12,658 bases of DNA, from assembly GCA_050955105.1 (NCBI GenBank), contig JBPBQZ010000154.1, positions 1 through 12,658 on the forward strand, in the 5' to 3' direction. Both the position numbers and the translations under genes were made by a program. Positions 6,556 through 12,658 of the stretch are shown here, one piece after another. The notes beneath the pieces were generated by a model that was given only the letters and a program-made list of their open reading frames with translations, searched no databases and had not been told where the DNA came from. The DNA comes from JBPBQZ01 sp050955105 (GTDB lineage: Bacteria > Pseudomonadota > Gammaproteobacteria > Burkholderiales > Burkholderiaceae). The first letter of the stretch is position 1; every line of letters begins with the position of its first letter.

Positions 6556-7668
6556 ATGTCTGGCTGGTTCCATAACCAAAAGATGTTGATGAAGCTACCT
6601 GTGGGGAAAGCCAAATCGCACGATGAGAAGCGCTTTGGCAAAGGCCGGCGCTTCGTGCTGCGCGTATACGCCCTGCGCAGTGTTGGCTTGCTGCTGGGCG
6701 CGGTGTGCGTGGGCTCGGTATTTTACGAGTTGCGGCTGCCGATTGGCTTGTGGATCCTGATGCTGTTGGAGGTCTTCATCTGGCCGCACCTGGCTTTCCT
6801 TGTCTCGCGGCGCGCGCGCGTGCCGTATCGTCAAGAGCAGCGCAATCTGCTGGTCGACGCGGCATTCGGCGGCCTGTGGGTGGTGGCGATGCGCTTCAAC
6901 CTGTTGCCGAGCGTGCTGGTGCTGGTGATGTTGAGCATGGACAATGTCGCCGGCGGCGGCTGGCGTTTGCTGCTGGCGGGTTTGTTGGCGCATTTGCTGG
7001 GCGCGGCGCTGGGCGTGGCGGTGCTGGGCCTACATGTCCAACTATATTCGTCGATGTCGGTGATCGTCGCGAGCGTGCCGTTTCTGGTGGGCTATCCGCT
7101 GGCGCTCGGCAGCGTTACTTTCGTTATTTCACAGCAACTTGCGCAGCGTTCGCGCCAACTGGAAGCATCTAGCCGGCGCGACGGACTTACCGGCTTGCTG
7201 AATCGCGAAGCCTGGGAGGCACGGCTCCAGCAGGAATTCGACGCTTGCCGCGGTCAGGCCGAGCGTTCCAGCGCACTGCTGTTGCTCGATCTCGATCACT
7301 TCAAAGCCATTAATGACAATTTCGGCCACCAAACCGGTGACCGCGCGCTGCAGCACTTCGCCAGGCTGCTGTCGGCGGCCGTGCGCGTCGACGATGCGGT
7401 AGGGCGGTACGGCGGCGAGGAATTCGGTGTGATCCTCAGCCGCGCCCGCCGCGCTGAAATGGACGCGATCATCGGGCGGGTGTTCGCGGCGCTCGAGACC
7501 GACGCGCGCGAGGCGCCGATGCCGTATCGGCTGCGCACCAGTATTGGCGCCGCCGTGCTGGATGCATCAATGGAAGATTGCCACGCCTGGGTGCACGCGT
7601 CGGACGTGGCGCTGTATCAGGCCAAACAGGGCGGGCGCAACCGCGCCATCGTCTTCGAACCGTCTTGA
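6556..7668 (+). CDS. Membrane diguanylate cyclase with MASE2 sensor domain (GGEEF type)
   Basis: The protein makes cyclic di-GMP from two GTP. Residues about 30-195 form a MASE2-type membrane sensor of several hydrophobic helices, with the typical IWPHLAFLVSRRAR (75-88) and RFNLLPSV (113-120) blocks, resembling DgcC/AdrA. The GGDEF domain follows from RRDGLTGLLNR (207-217). It has metal- and GTP-contacting residues in LLDLDHFKAINDNFGH (243-258) and the active-site GGEEF at 286-290. RVDD (277-280) lies exactly five residues before GGEEF, an intact RxxD I-site, so product inhibition is likely. No EAL domain is present. The ATG at 6556 has no clear Shine-Dalgarno; ATGs at 6583 and 6589 are alternatives that leave both domains intact. 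Length is 370 residues. The gene is divergent from the CDF operon and convergent with folE. The signal sensed by MASE2 is unknown. Confidence 0.92.
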   Translation: MSGWFHNQKMLMKLPVGKAKSHDEKRFGKGRRFVLRVYALRSVGLLLGAVCVGSVFYELRLPIGLWILMLLEVFIWPHLAFLVSRRARVPYRQEQRNLLVDAAFGGLWVVAMRFNLLPSVLVLVMLSMDNVAGGGWRLLLAGLLAHLLGAALGVAVLGLHVQLYSSMSVIVASVPFLVGYPLALGSVTFVISQQLAQRSRQLEASSRRDGLTGLLNREAWEARLQQEFDACRGQAERSSALLLLDLDHFKAINDNFGHQTGDRALQHFARLLSAAVRVDDAVGRYGGEEFGVILSRARRAEMDAIIGRVFAALETDAREAPMPYRLRTSIGAAVLDASMEDCHAWVHASDVALYQAKQGGRNRAIVFEPS

Positions 7669-7706
7669 AGCGTCGTAAGCGCCGGCGGGGCGGCAGCGCA
7701 GGTGTG

Positions 7707-7730
7707 GCGCCGCTGGCGGTGGCGCGGCGC
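7707..7730. terminator. GC-rich hairpin between convergent cyclase and folE genes
   Basis: GCGCCGC (7707-7713) and GCGGCGC (7724-7730) form a perfect seven-base-pair stem around a ten-base loop. G-U and T-A pairs could extend it outward by two. It sits in the 72-bp gap between two converging stop codons, fitting a shared terminator. There is no T tract on either side, so termination is inferred from position and structure only. Confidence 0.4.
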
Positions 7731-7740
7731 TAAGCGCTAT

Positions 7741-8385
7741 TTACTGATTGCGGCTGCCATCGCTGCGACCGATCAATGCCAGAAATTCGCGGCGCGTGCG
7801 CGAATCGTCACGGAATGCGCCGAGCATGCGGCTGGTAACCATCGACACACCGGCTTTGTGCACGCCGCGCGTGGTCATGCATTCATGCGCCGCATCGATG
7901 ACTACCGCCACGCCGAGCGGCTGCAATTCACGTTGCAGTGCATCGGCAATCTCCACTGTCATGCGCTCCTGAATCTGCAGGCGCTTCGCATAAGCATCCA
8001 CCAAGCGCGCCAGCTTCGAGATGCCCACCACGCGGCGATTCGGCAGATAAGCAATGTGCGCGCGTCCGATGATCGGCACCATATGGTGTTCGCAATGGCT
8101 TTCGAAGCGGATGTCGGTCAGCGCGATCATCTCGTCGTAGTTGCCGACTTCCGAGAACGTGCGCGCTAGAATCGACGCGGGATCTTGCAAATAGCCGGCA
8201 TAGAACTCTTCATAGGAGCGCACCACGCGCCCGGGCGTATCCAGCAGGCCCTCGCGCTGCGGATCGTCGCCAGCCCAGCGGATCAGCGTACGTACCGCCG
8301 CCTCGGCTTCATCGCGGCTCGGGCGGTCCGGCGAGTCCGCGGCCGCAGCGTGGTTTGGATGGTCGGTCTTGAGCACTTCCGACAT
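7741..8385 (-). CDS. folE: GTP cyclohydrolase I
   Basis: FolE converts GTP to 7,8-dihydroneopterin triphosphate, the entry step of tetrahydrofolate (and pterin) synthesis, as a cytosolic homodecamer. The 214-residue protein carries DTPGRVVRSYEEFYAGY (49-65), the zinc-binding SHCEHHMVPIIG (96-107) with Cys98 and His101, LPNRRVVGISKLARLVD (114-130), ERMTVEIADAL (140-150) and HECMTTRGV (167-175) with Cys169 as the third zinc ligand. All zinc ligands of the bacterial zinc-dependent (FolE1) type are therefore present. The first about 25 residues are variable and polar. The ATG at 8385 has a strong Shine-Dalgarno, AAGGAAG (8393-8399, minus strand), seven bases away. It is a stand-alone gene, convergent with the cyclase gene and divergent from the oxidoreductase gene. 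No other folate gene is adjacent. Confidence 0.96.
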   Translation of the reverse strand: MSEVLKTDHPNHAAAADSPDRPSRDEAEAAVRTLIRWAGDDPQREGLLDTPGRVVRSYEEFYAGYLQDPASILARTFSEVGNYDEMIALTDIRFESHCEHHMVPIIGRAHIAYLPNRRVVGISKLARLVDAYAKRLQIQERMTVEIADALQRELQPLGVAVVIDAAHECMTTRGVHKAGVSMVTSRMLGAFRDDSRTRREFLALIGRSDGSRNQ

Positions 8386-8500
8386 TTCTAGTCTTCCTTT
8401 TTCAGCGGAATCCGTGCAAACGGAGGGAAAGCAGCGCTGCCGGGGCTAGCATAGGCCGCCGCCGGTCGCGCAAAAGGCTACATCCTAACAAACCCGGCGC
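8386..8500 (-). promoter_or_regulatory. folE upstream region with ribosome-binding site; promoter not resolved
   Basis: The folE side of the folE/ydeP divergent gap holds the AAGGAAG ribosome site at 8393-8399. Further upstream on the minus strand a TATGCT near 8449-8454 resembles a -10 box (four of six), but I find no convincing -35. I see no gene or riboswitch-like element here. Confidence 0.3.
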
Positions 8501-8625
8501 GCGGCGTTTGGTGCGCCGCCAGTTGCCCCGGCACTGCATGCGTTCGGCCTCTGGTCCATGTCTTGCTGTTCAGCGCGTGCCGGCGCGCTGCGCGCCACCG
8601 CTTTATGGCCGCCCTCAGGGGGGCC
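8501..8625 (+). repeat. Series of GC-rich hairpins in the leader of the FdhF/YdeP-type gene
   Basis: Three hairpins lie in tandem upstream of the oxidoreductase start. The first is GCGGCG-TTTGGTG-CGCCGC at 8501-8519. The second is GGCGCG-CTG-CGCGCC at 8582-8596. The third runs 8607-8625, with GGCC/GGCC and CCC/GGG arms, one G.G mismatch and loop TCA. The last ends one base before the AGGAG ribosome site (8627-8631). They could be dispersed GC-rich intergenic repeats or structured leader RNA; nothing in the sequence decides between these. A frame open from 8558 runs through this stretch but is not believed to be translated. Confidence 0.4.
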
Positions 8626-8626
8626 C

Positions 8627-8641
8627 AGGAGATTAACAATG
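8627..8641 (+). promoter_or_regulatory. Ribosome-binding site of the FdhF/YdeP-type gene (decides the start)
   Basis: AGGAG at 8627-8631 is followed by the seven-base spacer ATTAACA and then ATG at 8639. This is a near-ideal site. It argues against the longer frame from an ATG at 8558, which would add 27 residues encoded by hairpin-forming DNA. Confidence 0.75.
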
Positions 8642-10960
8642 GCTGACAGCGTGGATGAAAAGGCGACGTTCGAGGAGTACAACCATCCTGCAGGCGGTTG
8701 GGGATCGGTGAAAGCGGTCGCATCGATCCTGATGAAAGAGCACGTTGCGCTGAACGGCAGCCGGATTCTGATGAAACAGAACAAGCCGGACGGCTTCGCC
8801 TGCGTAAGCTGTTCGTGGGCCAAGCCCGCGGATCCGCATGCTTTTGAATTTTGCGAGAACGGCGCCAAGGCCACGGCCTGGGAAATCACCAGCAAGCGCG
8901 TCGAGCCGAAGTTTTTCGACCAGCATACAGTGACCGATCTCGCAAAATGGAGCGATTACGAGCTCGAATCAATTGGCCGCCTCACCACGCCGATGCGCTA
9001 CGACGCGGCGACCGACAAATACGTCGAAGTAAGCTGGATCGAGGCTTTCGCCGAGATTGGCCGGGAGCTGCGCGCCATGGCGCCGGAATCGGTGGTGTTC
9101 TACGCGTCGGGCCGTGCCTCGCTGGAAACCTCGTATATGTATCAACTGATGGCGCGCATGTACGGCTGTAACAACTTGCCCGACAGTTCGAATATGTGCC
9201 ACGAATCGACCTCGGTCGCGCTGCCCAAGACGCTGGGCGTAAGCGTTGGCACGGTGCTGCTGGAAGATTTCGAAAAGACCGATTGCATGCTGTTCTTCGG
9301 CCACAATACCGGCACCAATGCGCCGCGCATGCTGCATCCGCTGCAAGATGCGCGCAAGCGCGGCGTGCCGATCGTGACCTTTAATCCCTTGCGCGAGCGC
9401 GGCCTGGTGAGTTTTGCGAATCCGCAATCGCCGGTGGAGATGCTGTCGACCAAGCAGACCGCCATCAGCAGCCAATATGTACAAATCAAGATCGGCGGCG
9501 ATACGGCCGCGGTATCGGGCATGTGCAAATGGCTGATCGAGGCCGACGATGCGGCGCAGGCGAACGGCGCCGAGCGCGTGCTCGACGCGGCATTCATTGC
9601 CGAACACACCCATGGTTTCGCCGCCTTCGCGCAGTCGATGCGCGACTGCCAGTGGCCCGATATCGAGCGCGCAGCGGGCGTGACGCGCGCCGAGATCGAG
9701 CAGGCCGCGCAAACCTACGCGCAGGCCAAGCAGGCGATGATTCTTTATGGGATGGGCTTGACGCAGCATCGCAAAGGCGTGCGCAACATTCACATGCTGA
9801 CGAATCTGTTACTGCTGCGCGGCAATATCGGCAAGCCTGGCGCTGGCATCTGCCCGATTCGCGGCCATTCCAACGTACAGGGCCAGCGCACCGTCGGTAT
9901 CACCGAAAAGCCTGAATTGGCGCCGCTGGACAAGCTCAAGGAACAATACGGTTTCGAGCCGCCGCGCAAAAAGGGCTTGAATACCGTCGAGGCTTGCGAA
10001 GGCATCGTGGCTGGCAAGGTTTCGGCTTTCGTTATGCTGGGCGGCAATTTCGTGAGGGCGATTCCTGACCATGGCGTGATGGAGCCGGCATGGCGGAAGA
10101 TGCGGCTGACCGTGCAGATACTCACCAAGCTCAACCGCAGCGCCATCGTGCATGGCAAGATTTCCTATATCTTGCCGTGTCTGGGGCGTATCGAAATCGA
10201 TCAGCAGGCAAGCGGCCCGCAGGCAGTGTCGATGGAGGACAGCACCGCCTGCATGCATGGCTCGCGTGGCGTGGCTGCGCCGGCCGGCGACAAATTGTTG
10301 TCCGAGCCGGCCATCGTGGCGGCGCTGGCAAAGGCGATATTGGCGCCCAATCCCAAGGTGAACTGGGACGGCTGGGTCGACGACTATGCCACGGTGCGCG
10401 ATGCCATCGAAGTCACCTATCCCGATTTGTTTCGCGATTTCAATGCACGCATGTGGACTCCGGGCGGCTTCGTCAAACCGCTGGGTGCGCGTGAACGCAA
10501 ATGGCAGACCCCGACCGGCAAGGCGAATTTCATGGTGCCGGATGGGCTGGATGCCGATCCTGATATGCCCGCCGACGACCCGCGCCTGTTGCGCTTGATG
10601 ACCACGCGCGGCGACAGCCAGTTCAATACCACCGTCTACGATATGAATGACCGCTTCCGCGGGGTTTTCGGCACGCGCAAGGTGTTGCTGATGAATCGCG
10701 CGGATATCGAGCGGCTTGGCTTGGCACCGGGTGAGTTCGTCACCGCCATCACGCATGCGCACGATGGCGACGACCGGCGCGTGGCGGGCTTGCGCGTGCA
10801 GCCCTTCGACATCCCGACGGGCTGCGTCGCGGGCTACTATCCGGAACTGAATCCCTTGATTCCACTTTGGCACTACGCGGAGGAGAGCAAGGTGCCGGCG
10901 TCCAAGTCGATACCGATTCGCCTGCAAGCGGAGGCCGCACCGGTGAAGGCCGCGGCGTGA
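8639..10960 (+). CDS. FdhF/YdeP-family molybdopterin-dependent oxidoreductase
   Basis: This 773-residue protein belongs to the molybdopterin oxidoreductase superfamily, in the branch related to E. coli YdeP and formate dehydrogenase alpha subunits. The physiological reaction is not established for most members; YdeP itself is linked to acid resistance. Seen here: an opening GGWGSVKAVASILMKE (19-34), then Cys55-x2-Cys58 and Cys72 in the FCENGAKATAW context. SNMCHESTSVALP follows, with Cys187 near where the molybdenum ligand (Cys/Sec) lies in formate dehydrogenases, then GHNTGTNAPRMLHPL (221-235). The C-terminal part contains TTRGDSQFNTTVYDMNDRFR, typical of the molydopterin dinucleotide-binding domain. 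No twin-arginine signal is present, so it is probably cytoplasmic. The start at 8639 rests on a strong ribosome site. An FdhD sulfurtransferase gene, often near such genes, is not seen in the window. Monocistronic by context. Family certain, substrate unknown. Confidence 0.92.
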   Translation: MADSVDEKATFEEYNHPAGGWGSVKAVASILMKEHVALNGSRILMKQNKPDGFACVSCSWAKPADPHAFEFCENGAKATAWEITSKRVEPKFFDQHTVTDLAKWSDYELESIGRLTTPMRYDAATDKYVEVSWIEAFAEIGRELRAMAPESVVFYASGRASLETSYMYQLMARMYGCNNLPDSSNMCHESTSVALPKTLGVSVGTVLLEDFEKTDCMLFFGHNTGTNAPRMLHPLQDARKRGVPIVTFNPLRERGLVSFANPQSPVEMLSTKQTAISSQYVQIKIGGDTAAVSGMCKWLIEADDAAQANGAERVLDAAFIAEHTHGFAAFAQSMRDCQWPDIERAAGVTRAEIEQAAQTYAQAKQAMILYGMGLTQHRKGVRNIHMLTNLLLLRGNIGKPGAGICPIRGHSNVQGQRTVGITEKPELAPLDKLKEQYGFEPPRKKGLNTVEACEGIVAGKVSAFVMLGGNFVRAIPDHGVMEPAWRKMRLTVQILTKLNRSAIVHGKISYILPCLGRIEIDQQASGPQAVSMEDSTACMHGSRGVAAPAGDKLLSEPAIVAALAKAILAPNPKVNWDGWVDDYATVRDAIEVTYPDLFRDFNARMWTPGGFVKPLGARERKWQTPTGKANFMVPDGLDADPDMPADDPRLLRLMTTRGDSQFNTTVYDMNDRFRGVFGTRKVLLMNRADIERLGLAPGEFVTAITHAHDGDDRRVAGLRVQPFDIPTGCVAGYYPELNPLIPLWHYAEESKVPASKSIPIRLQAEAAPVKAAA

Positions 10961-11054
10961 GCGTCGAGGTGGGGCGCGCGGTGCATGGGCCAAGGGCTGA
11001 CGGTGCCATGAAGGGACGCGGCGACAATCCCGGTGCGCTGGCCGTTCGGCCGAC
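10961..11054. other. Gap between the oxidoreductase stop and the liv promoter
   Basis: About 94 bases follow the TGA of the oxidoreductase gene before the liv promoter. I see no clear terminator: only short GC-rich complementarities such as GGCC-GTTC-GGCC near 11042. No small gene with a ribosome site is visible. Confidence 0.3.
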
Positions 11055-11083
11055 TTTACACCTGGCCGCAAAGCTCCTATAAC
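11055..11083 (+). promoter_or_regulatory. Near-consensus sigma-70 promoter of the liv-type operon
   Basis: TTTACA (11055-11060, five of six against TTGACA) and TATAAC (11078-11083, five of six against TATAAT) are separated by exactly 17 bases. This is the best promoter match I found in the window. It sits 56 bases before the livH start, with transcription expected to begin near 11090. Confidence 0.7.
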
Positions 11084-11093
11084 GAGGCTCTTT

Positions 11094-11117
11094 GCGCGGT
11101 GCCATTGGGCGCCGCGC
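11094..11117 (+). promoter_or_regulatory. Ten-base-pair hairpin at the 5' end of the liv leader
   Basis: GCGCGGTGCC (11094-11103) and GGCGCCGCGC (11108-11117) pair along all ten positions, one of them G-U, around the loop ATTG. It starts only about ten bases after the -10 box, so it should form the very 5' end of the transcript. No T tract follows, so it is more likely an mRNA-stabilising or regulatory structure than a terminator. Confidence 0.55.
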
Positions 11118-11125
11118 GCTTCATG

Positions 11126-11138
11126 CAGGAGCCTCCTG
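11126..11138 (+). promoter_or_regulatory. Palindrome containing the livH-family ribosome-binding site
   Basis: CAGGAG-C-CTCCTG is a perfect 13-base palindrome that abuts the GTG start and contains the AGGAG ribosome site. In RNA it could fold as a four-pair stem with a five-base loop holding part of the site. It may be chance in GC-rich sequence. Confidence 0.35.
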
Positions 11139-12089
11139 GTGTTCCTCACCGCCCTCGTCAACGGATTGGCCTACGGGCTTTTGCTGTTCTTGCTGGCCAG
11201 TGGTCTGACAGTCACCTTCGGGCTGCTCGGCGTGTTGAATTTTGCGCATGCCAGCTTTTATATGCTGGGCGCCTACTTCGCGTATTCGCTGGCTGGCGTG
11301 TGCGGCTTCTGGATTGCGCTGGTGGCGGCGCCGCTGGGAGTGGGCCTGGCGGGCGCCGTGGTCTATCGCGGCGTGCTGGTGCGCCTGGCCGCCGCCGGGC
11401 ACACCGCCGAGATGCTGGCGACCTTCGGCGTGGCAGCGTTGCTCGGCGAAGCCGTGCAGCTTGTCTGGGGGCGGGCGCCGCTGTCCTGGCAGTTGCCCGC
11501 GGCATTGCAATCGCCAATCTTCTCGATCGGCGACGTTATCCTGCCAGCGTCGCGGCTGCTCATGATGGGCGTGTCGATCGGCATTCTCGCCGTACTCTGG
11601 CTGGCCGTCGCGCGCAATCGGCTCGGGCTGGTGTTGCGCGCCGCGATGGAGCGGCCGGAGATGGTCGAGGCGCTGGGCTACGATCTGCCGCGGCTACGCC
11701 TGCTGGTGTTTGCCGCCGGCAGCGCGCTGGCGGGGCTGGCCGGGGTATTGGGCGGGGCGATCGGTTCCACCGAGCCCGGCATGGCCACCGCGCTTGGCAG
11801 CATTCTGTTCGTGGTGGTAGTGGCCGGGCGGCTCGGTTCGCTGACCGGTGCTTTCGTGGCGTCGTTGGCGGTGGGGCTGCTGCAATCTTTCGCGGTGGCG
11901 AGCGATCTGTCGATCGCTACCGTCGGGCAGTGGCTGGCAAGTCCGCTTGGCTTCAATGCGCCGCTGCTGGCAAGCGCCGCGGCGCGCGATCTGACGCTCG
12001 CGCGCGTGGCGCCGCTGCTGCCGTTCCTTCTATTGGTGGCGGTTTTGTTGATACGCCGCGAGCGCGTCGAAGCGACGGCGTTCCGGTGA
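11139..12089 (+). CDS. Branched-chain amino acid (LIV-type) ABC transporter permease, LivH family
   Basis: This 316-residue inner-membrane permease forms the channel of a HAAT-family ABC importer together with a LivM-type partner. The family carries leucine, isoleucine and valine, but also other amino acids, amides or urea. Hydrophobic helices fill most of the chain. The LivH signature is LNGLAYG-like at the start (VNGLAYGLLLFLLASGLT, 7-24), followed by GVLNFAHASFYMLGAY (31-46). EAVQLVWG and the EAA-like loop around RAAMERPEMVEALGYD come in the middle. The start is a GTG at 11139, with AGGAG at 11127-11131 seven bases before it. An ATG at 11123 is out of frame. It is the first gene after a strong promoter; no substrate-binding protein gene precedes it. 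The stop overlaps the next gene (GTGA). Family is firm; I give no gene symbol because the substrate is unknown. Confidence 0.9.
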   Translation: MFLTALVNGLAYGLLLFLLASGLTVTFGLLGVLNFAHASFYMLGAYFAYSLAGVCGFWIALVAAPLGVGLAGAVVYRGVLVRLAAAGHTAEMLATFGVAALLGEAVQLVWGRAPLSWQLPAALQSPIFSIGDVILPASRLLMMGVSIGILAVLWLAVARNRLGLVLRAAMERPEMVEALGYDLPRLRLLVFAAGSALAGLAGVLGGAIGSTEPGMATALGSILFVVVVAGRLGSLTGAFVASLAVGLLQSFAVASDLSIATVGQWLASPLGFNAPLLASAAARDLTLARVAPLLPFLLLVAVLLIRRERVEATAFR

Positions 12090-12658
12090 GCCACGCAGGG
12101 AGGGCAGCGCCGCGTCACTGGTCGGCGCTGGTCCGGTTGGCGTTGCTCTGCCTGGTACTGGCCGCAGCCGTCGAACTAGCGGGAACCTTGTGGGGCGCCG
12201 CGGCGGTGACGGCCCTGTGCCGCGTAGCCATCGCGATGCTGCTGGCGATGTCTTATTACTTGCTGCTCGGTCTGACCGGCATGCTGAGTTTCTCGCAGGC
12301 AAGCTACGCGGGTATCGGCGGTTTTGCGACCGTATGGTTGATGAACGCGGCCGCGGCGCCGCTCGCGGCCAGCGCTTTCGGCGCGACGCTGGTCGTGCTG
12401 CTGGCGCCTTTGGCGGGTGCCGCCGGGGGGGCGTTAGCCGGCGCCACGCTGGGATGGCTGGCGACGCGCCGCGCCGGCGGCACCCTGGCGATGATCACGC
12501 TCGGCATCGGCGAGATGGTGGCGGCCTTCGCGGCCATGACGCCCGCATGGTTCGGCGGCGCCGCCGGCGTGATGACCGATCGCACGCTCGGTGGCCTGGC
12601 GCCGTTTGCGACCATGCCGCGCGTGGCCTGGCTGGTCGTCGGCTGGAGCTTGCTCGGT
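12086..12658 (+). CDS. Branched-chain amino acid (LIV-type) ABC transporter permease, LivM family (3' end outside the window)
   Basis: A frame opens at a GTG at 12086 that overlaps the livH-family TGA by two bases (GTGA) and stays open to the window edge, giving 191 residues. It has a short basic N-terminus (MSHAGRAAPRHW) followed by hydrophobic helices. The LivM signature appears as LLLGLTGMLSFSQASYAGIG (residues 60-79), then TRRAGGTLAMITLGIGEMVA, matching the conserved RGxYFAMITLAxxQ block of the family. Relatives are usually 300-350 residues, so about half is missing. Ribosome-site sequence is weak, which fits translational coupling to the preceding permease gene. The ATPase and binding-protein genes of the transporter, if in the operon, lie beyond the window. 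Confidence 0.88.
   Translation, partial: MSHAGRAAPRHWSALVRLALLCLVLAAAVELAGTLWGAAAVTALCRVAIAMLLAMSYYLLLGLTGMLSFSQASYAGIGGFATVWLMNAAAAPLAASAFGATLVVLLAPLAGAAGGALAGATLGWLATRRAGGTLAMITLGIGEMVAAFAAMTPAWFGGAAGVMTDRTLGGLAPFATMPRVAWLVVGWSLLG

Noticed and set aside
7244..8385. Functional pairing of the cyclase and folE because both use GTP
   Set aside because: The genes converge and are separated by a likely terminator, so shared expression is improbable; the shared substrate looks coincidental.
8558..8638. Longer oxidoreductase start at the ATG at 8558
   Set aside because: The extra residues come from hairpin-forming leader DNA, and the ATG at 8639 has an ideal AGGAG site.
8969..9793. A 274-codon minus-strand frame opposite the same gene
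   Set aside because: Same low-complexity Arg/His-rich composition, no ribosome site or domain; an antisense shadow.
9809..11161. A 450-codon open frame on the minus strand opposite the YdeP-type gene
   Set aside because: Its translation is rich in Arg, His and Ala with no recognisable family. It is fully antisense to a certain gene and runs across the intergenic region; long antisense frames are common in GC-rich coding DNA.
11123..11200. Short frame from the ATG at 11123 as a leader peptide of the liv-type operon
   Set aside because: It is out of frame with livH, has no ribosome site and is not rich in branched-chain residues.

Overview
The window reads as an ordinary, gene-dense chromosomal stretch of a GC-rich betaproteobacterium, most likely Burkholderiaceae (Burkholderia/Paraburkholderia lineage). 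That assignment is inferred from protein style (the CorA, EgtB/EgtD, FdhF/YdeP and MASE2-GGDEF variants) and uniform base composition; no rRNA or marker gene is present to prove it. I see no insertion sequence, prophage, integrase, tRNA, rRNA or CRISPR array, and no compositional break suggesting an island.

Layout, left to right. (1) 1-2831, plus strand: the 3' two thirds of a large GH63/MGH1-like glucosidase gene, overlapping by a GTGA junction a CorA-type magnesium/cobalt channel gene. (2) 2953-6365, minus strand, read right to left: a ZnT9-like cation diffusion facilitator (CDF) gene, then egtB, then egtD. This is a probable operon that makes ergothioneine: EgtD trimethylates histidine to hercynine and EgtB adds the sulfur. 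(3) 6556-7668, plus strand: a membrane diguanylate cyclase (MASE2 + GGEEF with an intact I-site motif), divergent from the CDF gene. (4) 7741-8385, minus strand: folE, GTP cyclohydrolase I, convergent with the cyclase gene. (5) 8639-10960, plus strand: an FdhF/YdeP-family molybdopterin oxidoreductase behind a hairpin-rich leader. (6) 11055 to the right edge, plus strand: a branched-chain amino acid (LIV-type) ABC transporter operon with a near-consensus sigma-70 promoter, a 10-bp leader hairpin, livH, and a livM-like gene cut by the window end.

All annotated genes are intact apart from the two at the window edges. The longest non-coding gaps are about 250 bp (folE/ydeP), 190 bp (CDF/cyclase) and 178 bp (ydeP/livH), and all are described below. 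Several starts were moved from the longest possible open frame on the strength of Shine-Dalgarno sequences (corA, egtD, egtB, ydeP).

I found no convincing new biological system. The items most worth a second look are regulatory: an inverted repeat that covers the CDF ribosome-binding site, the liv promoter plus leader hairpin, the hairpin string ahead of ydeP, and the coupling of a metal transporter gene to the ergothioneine genes.
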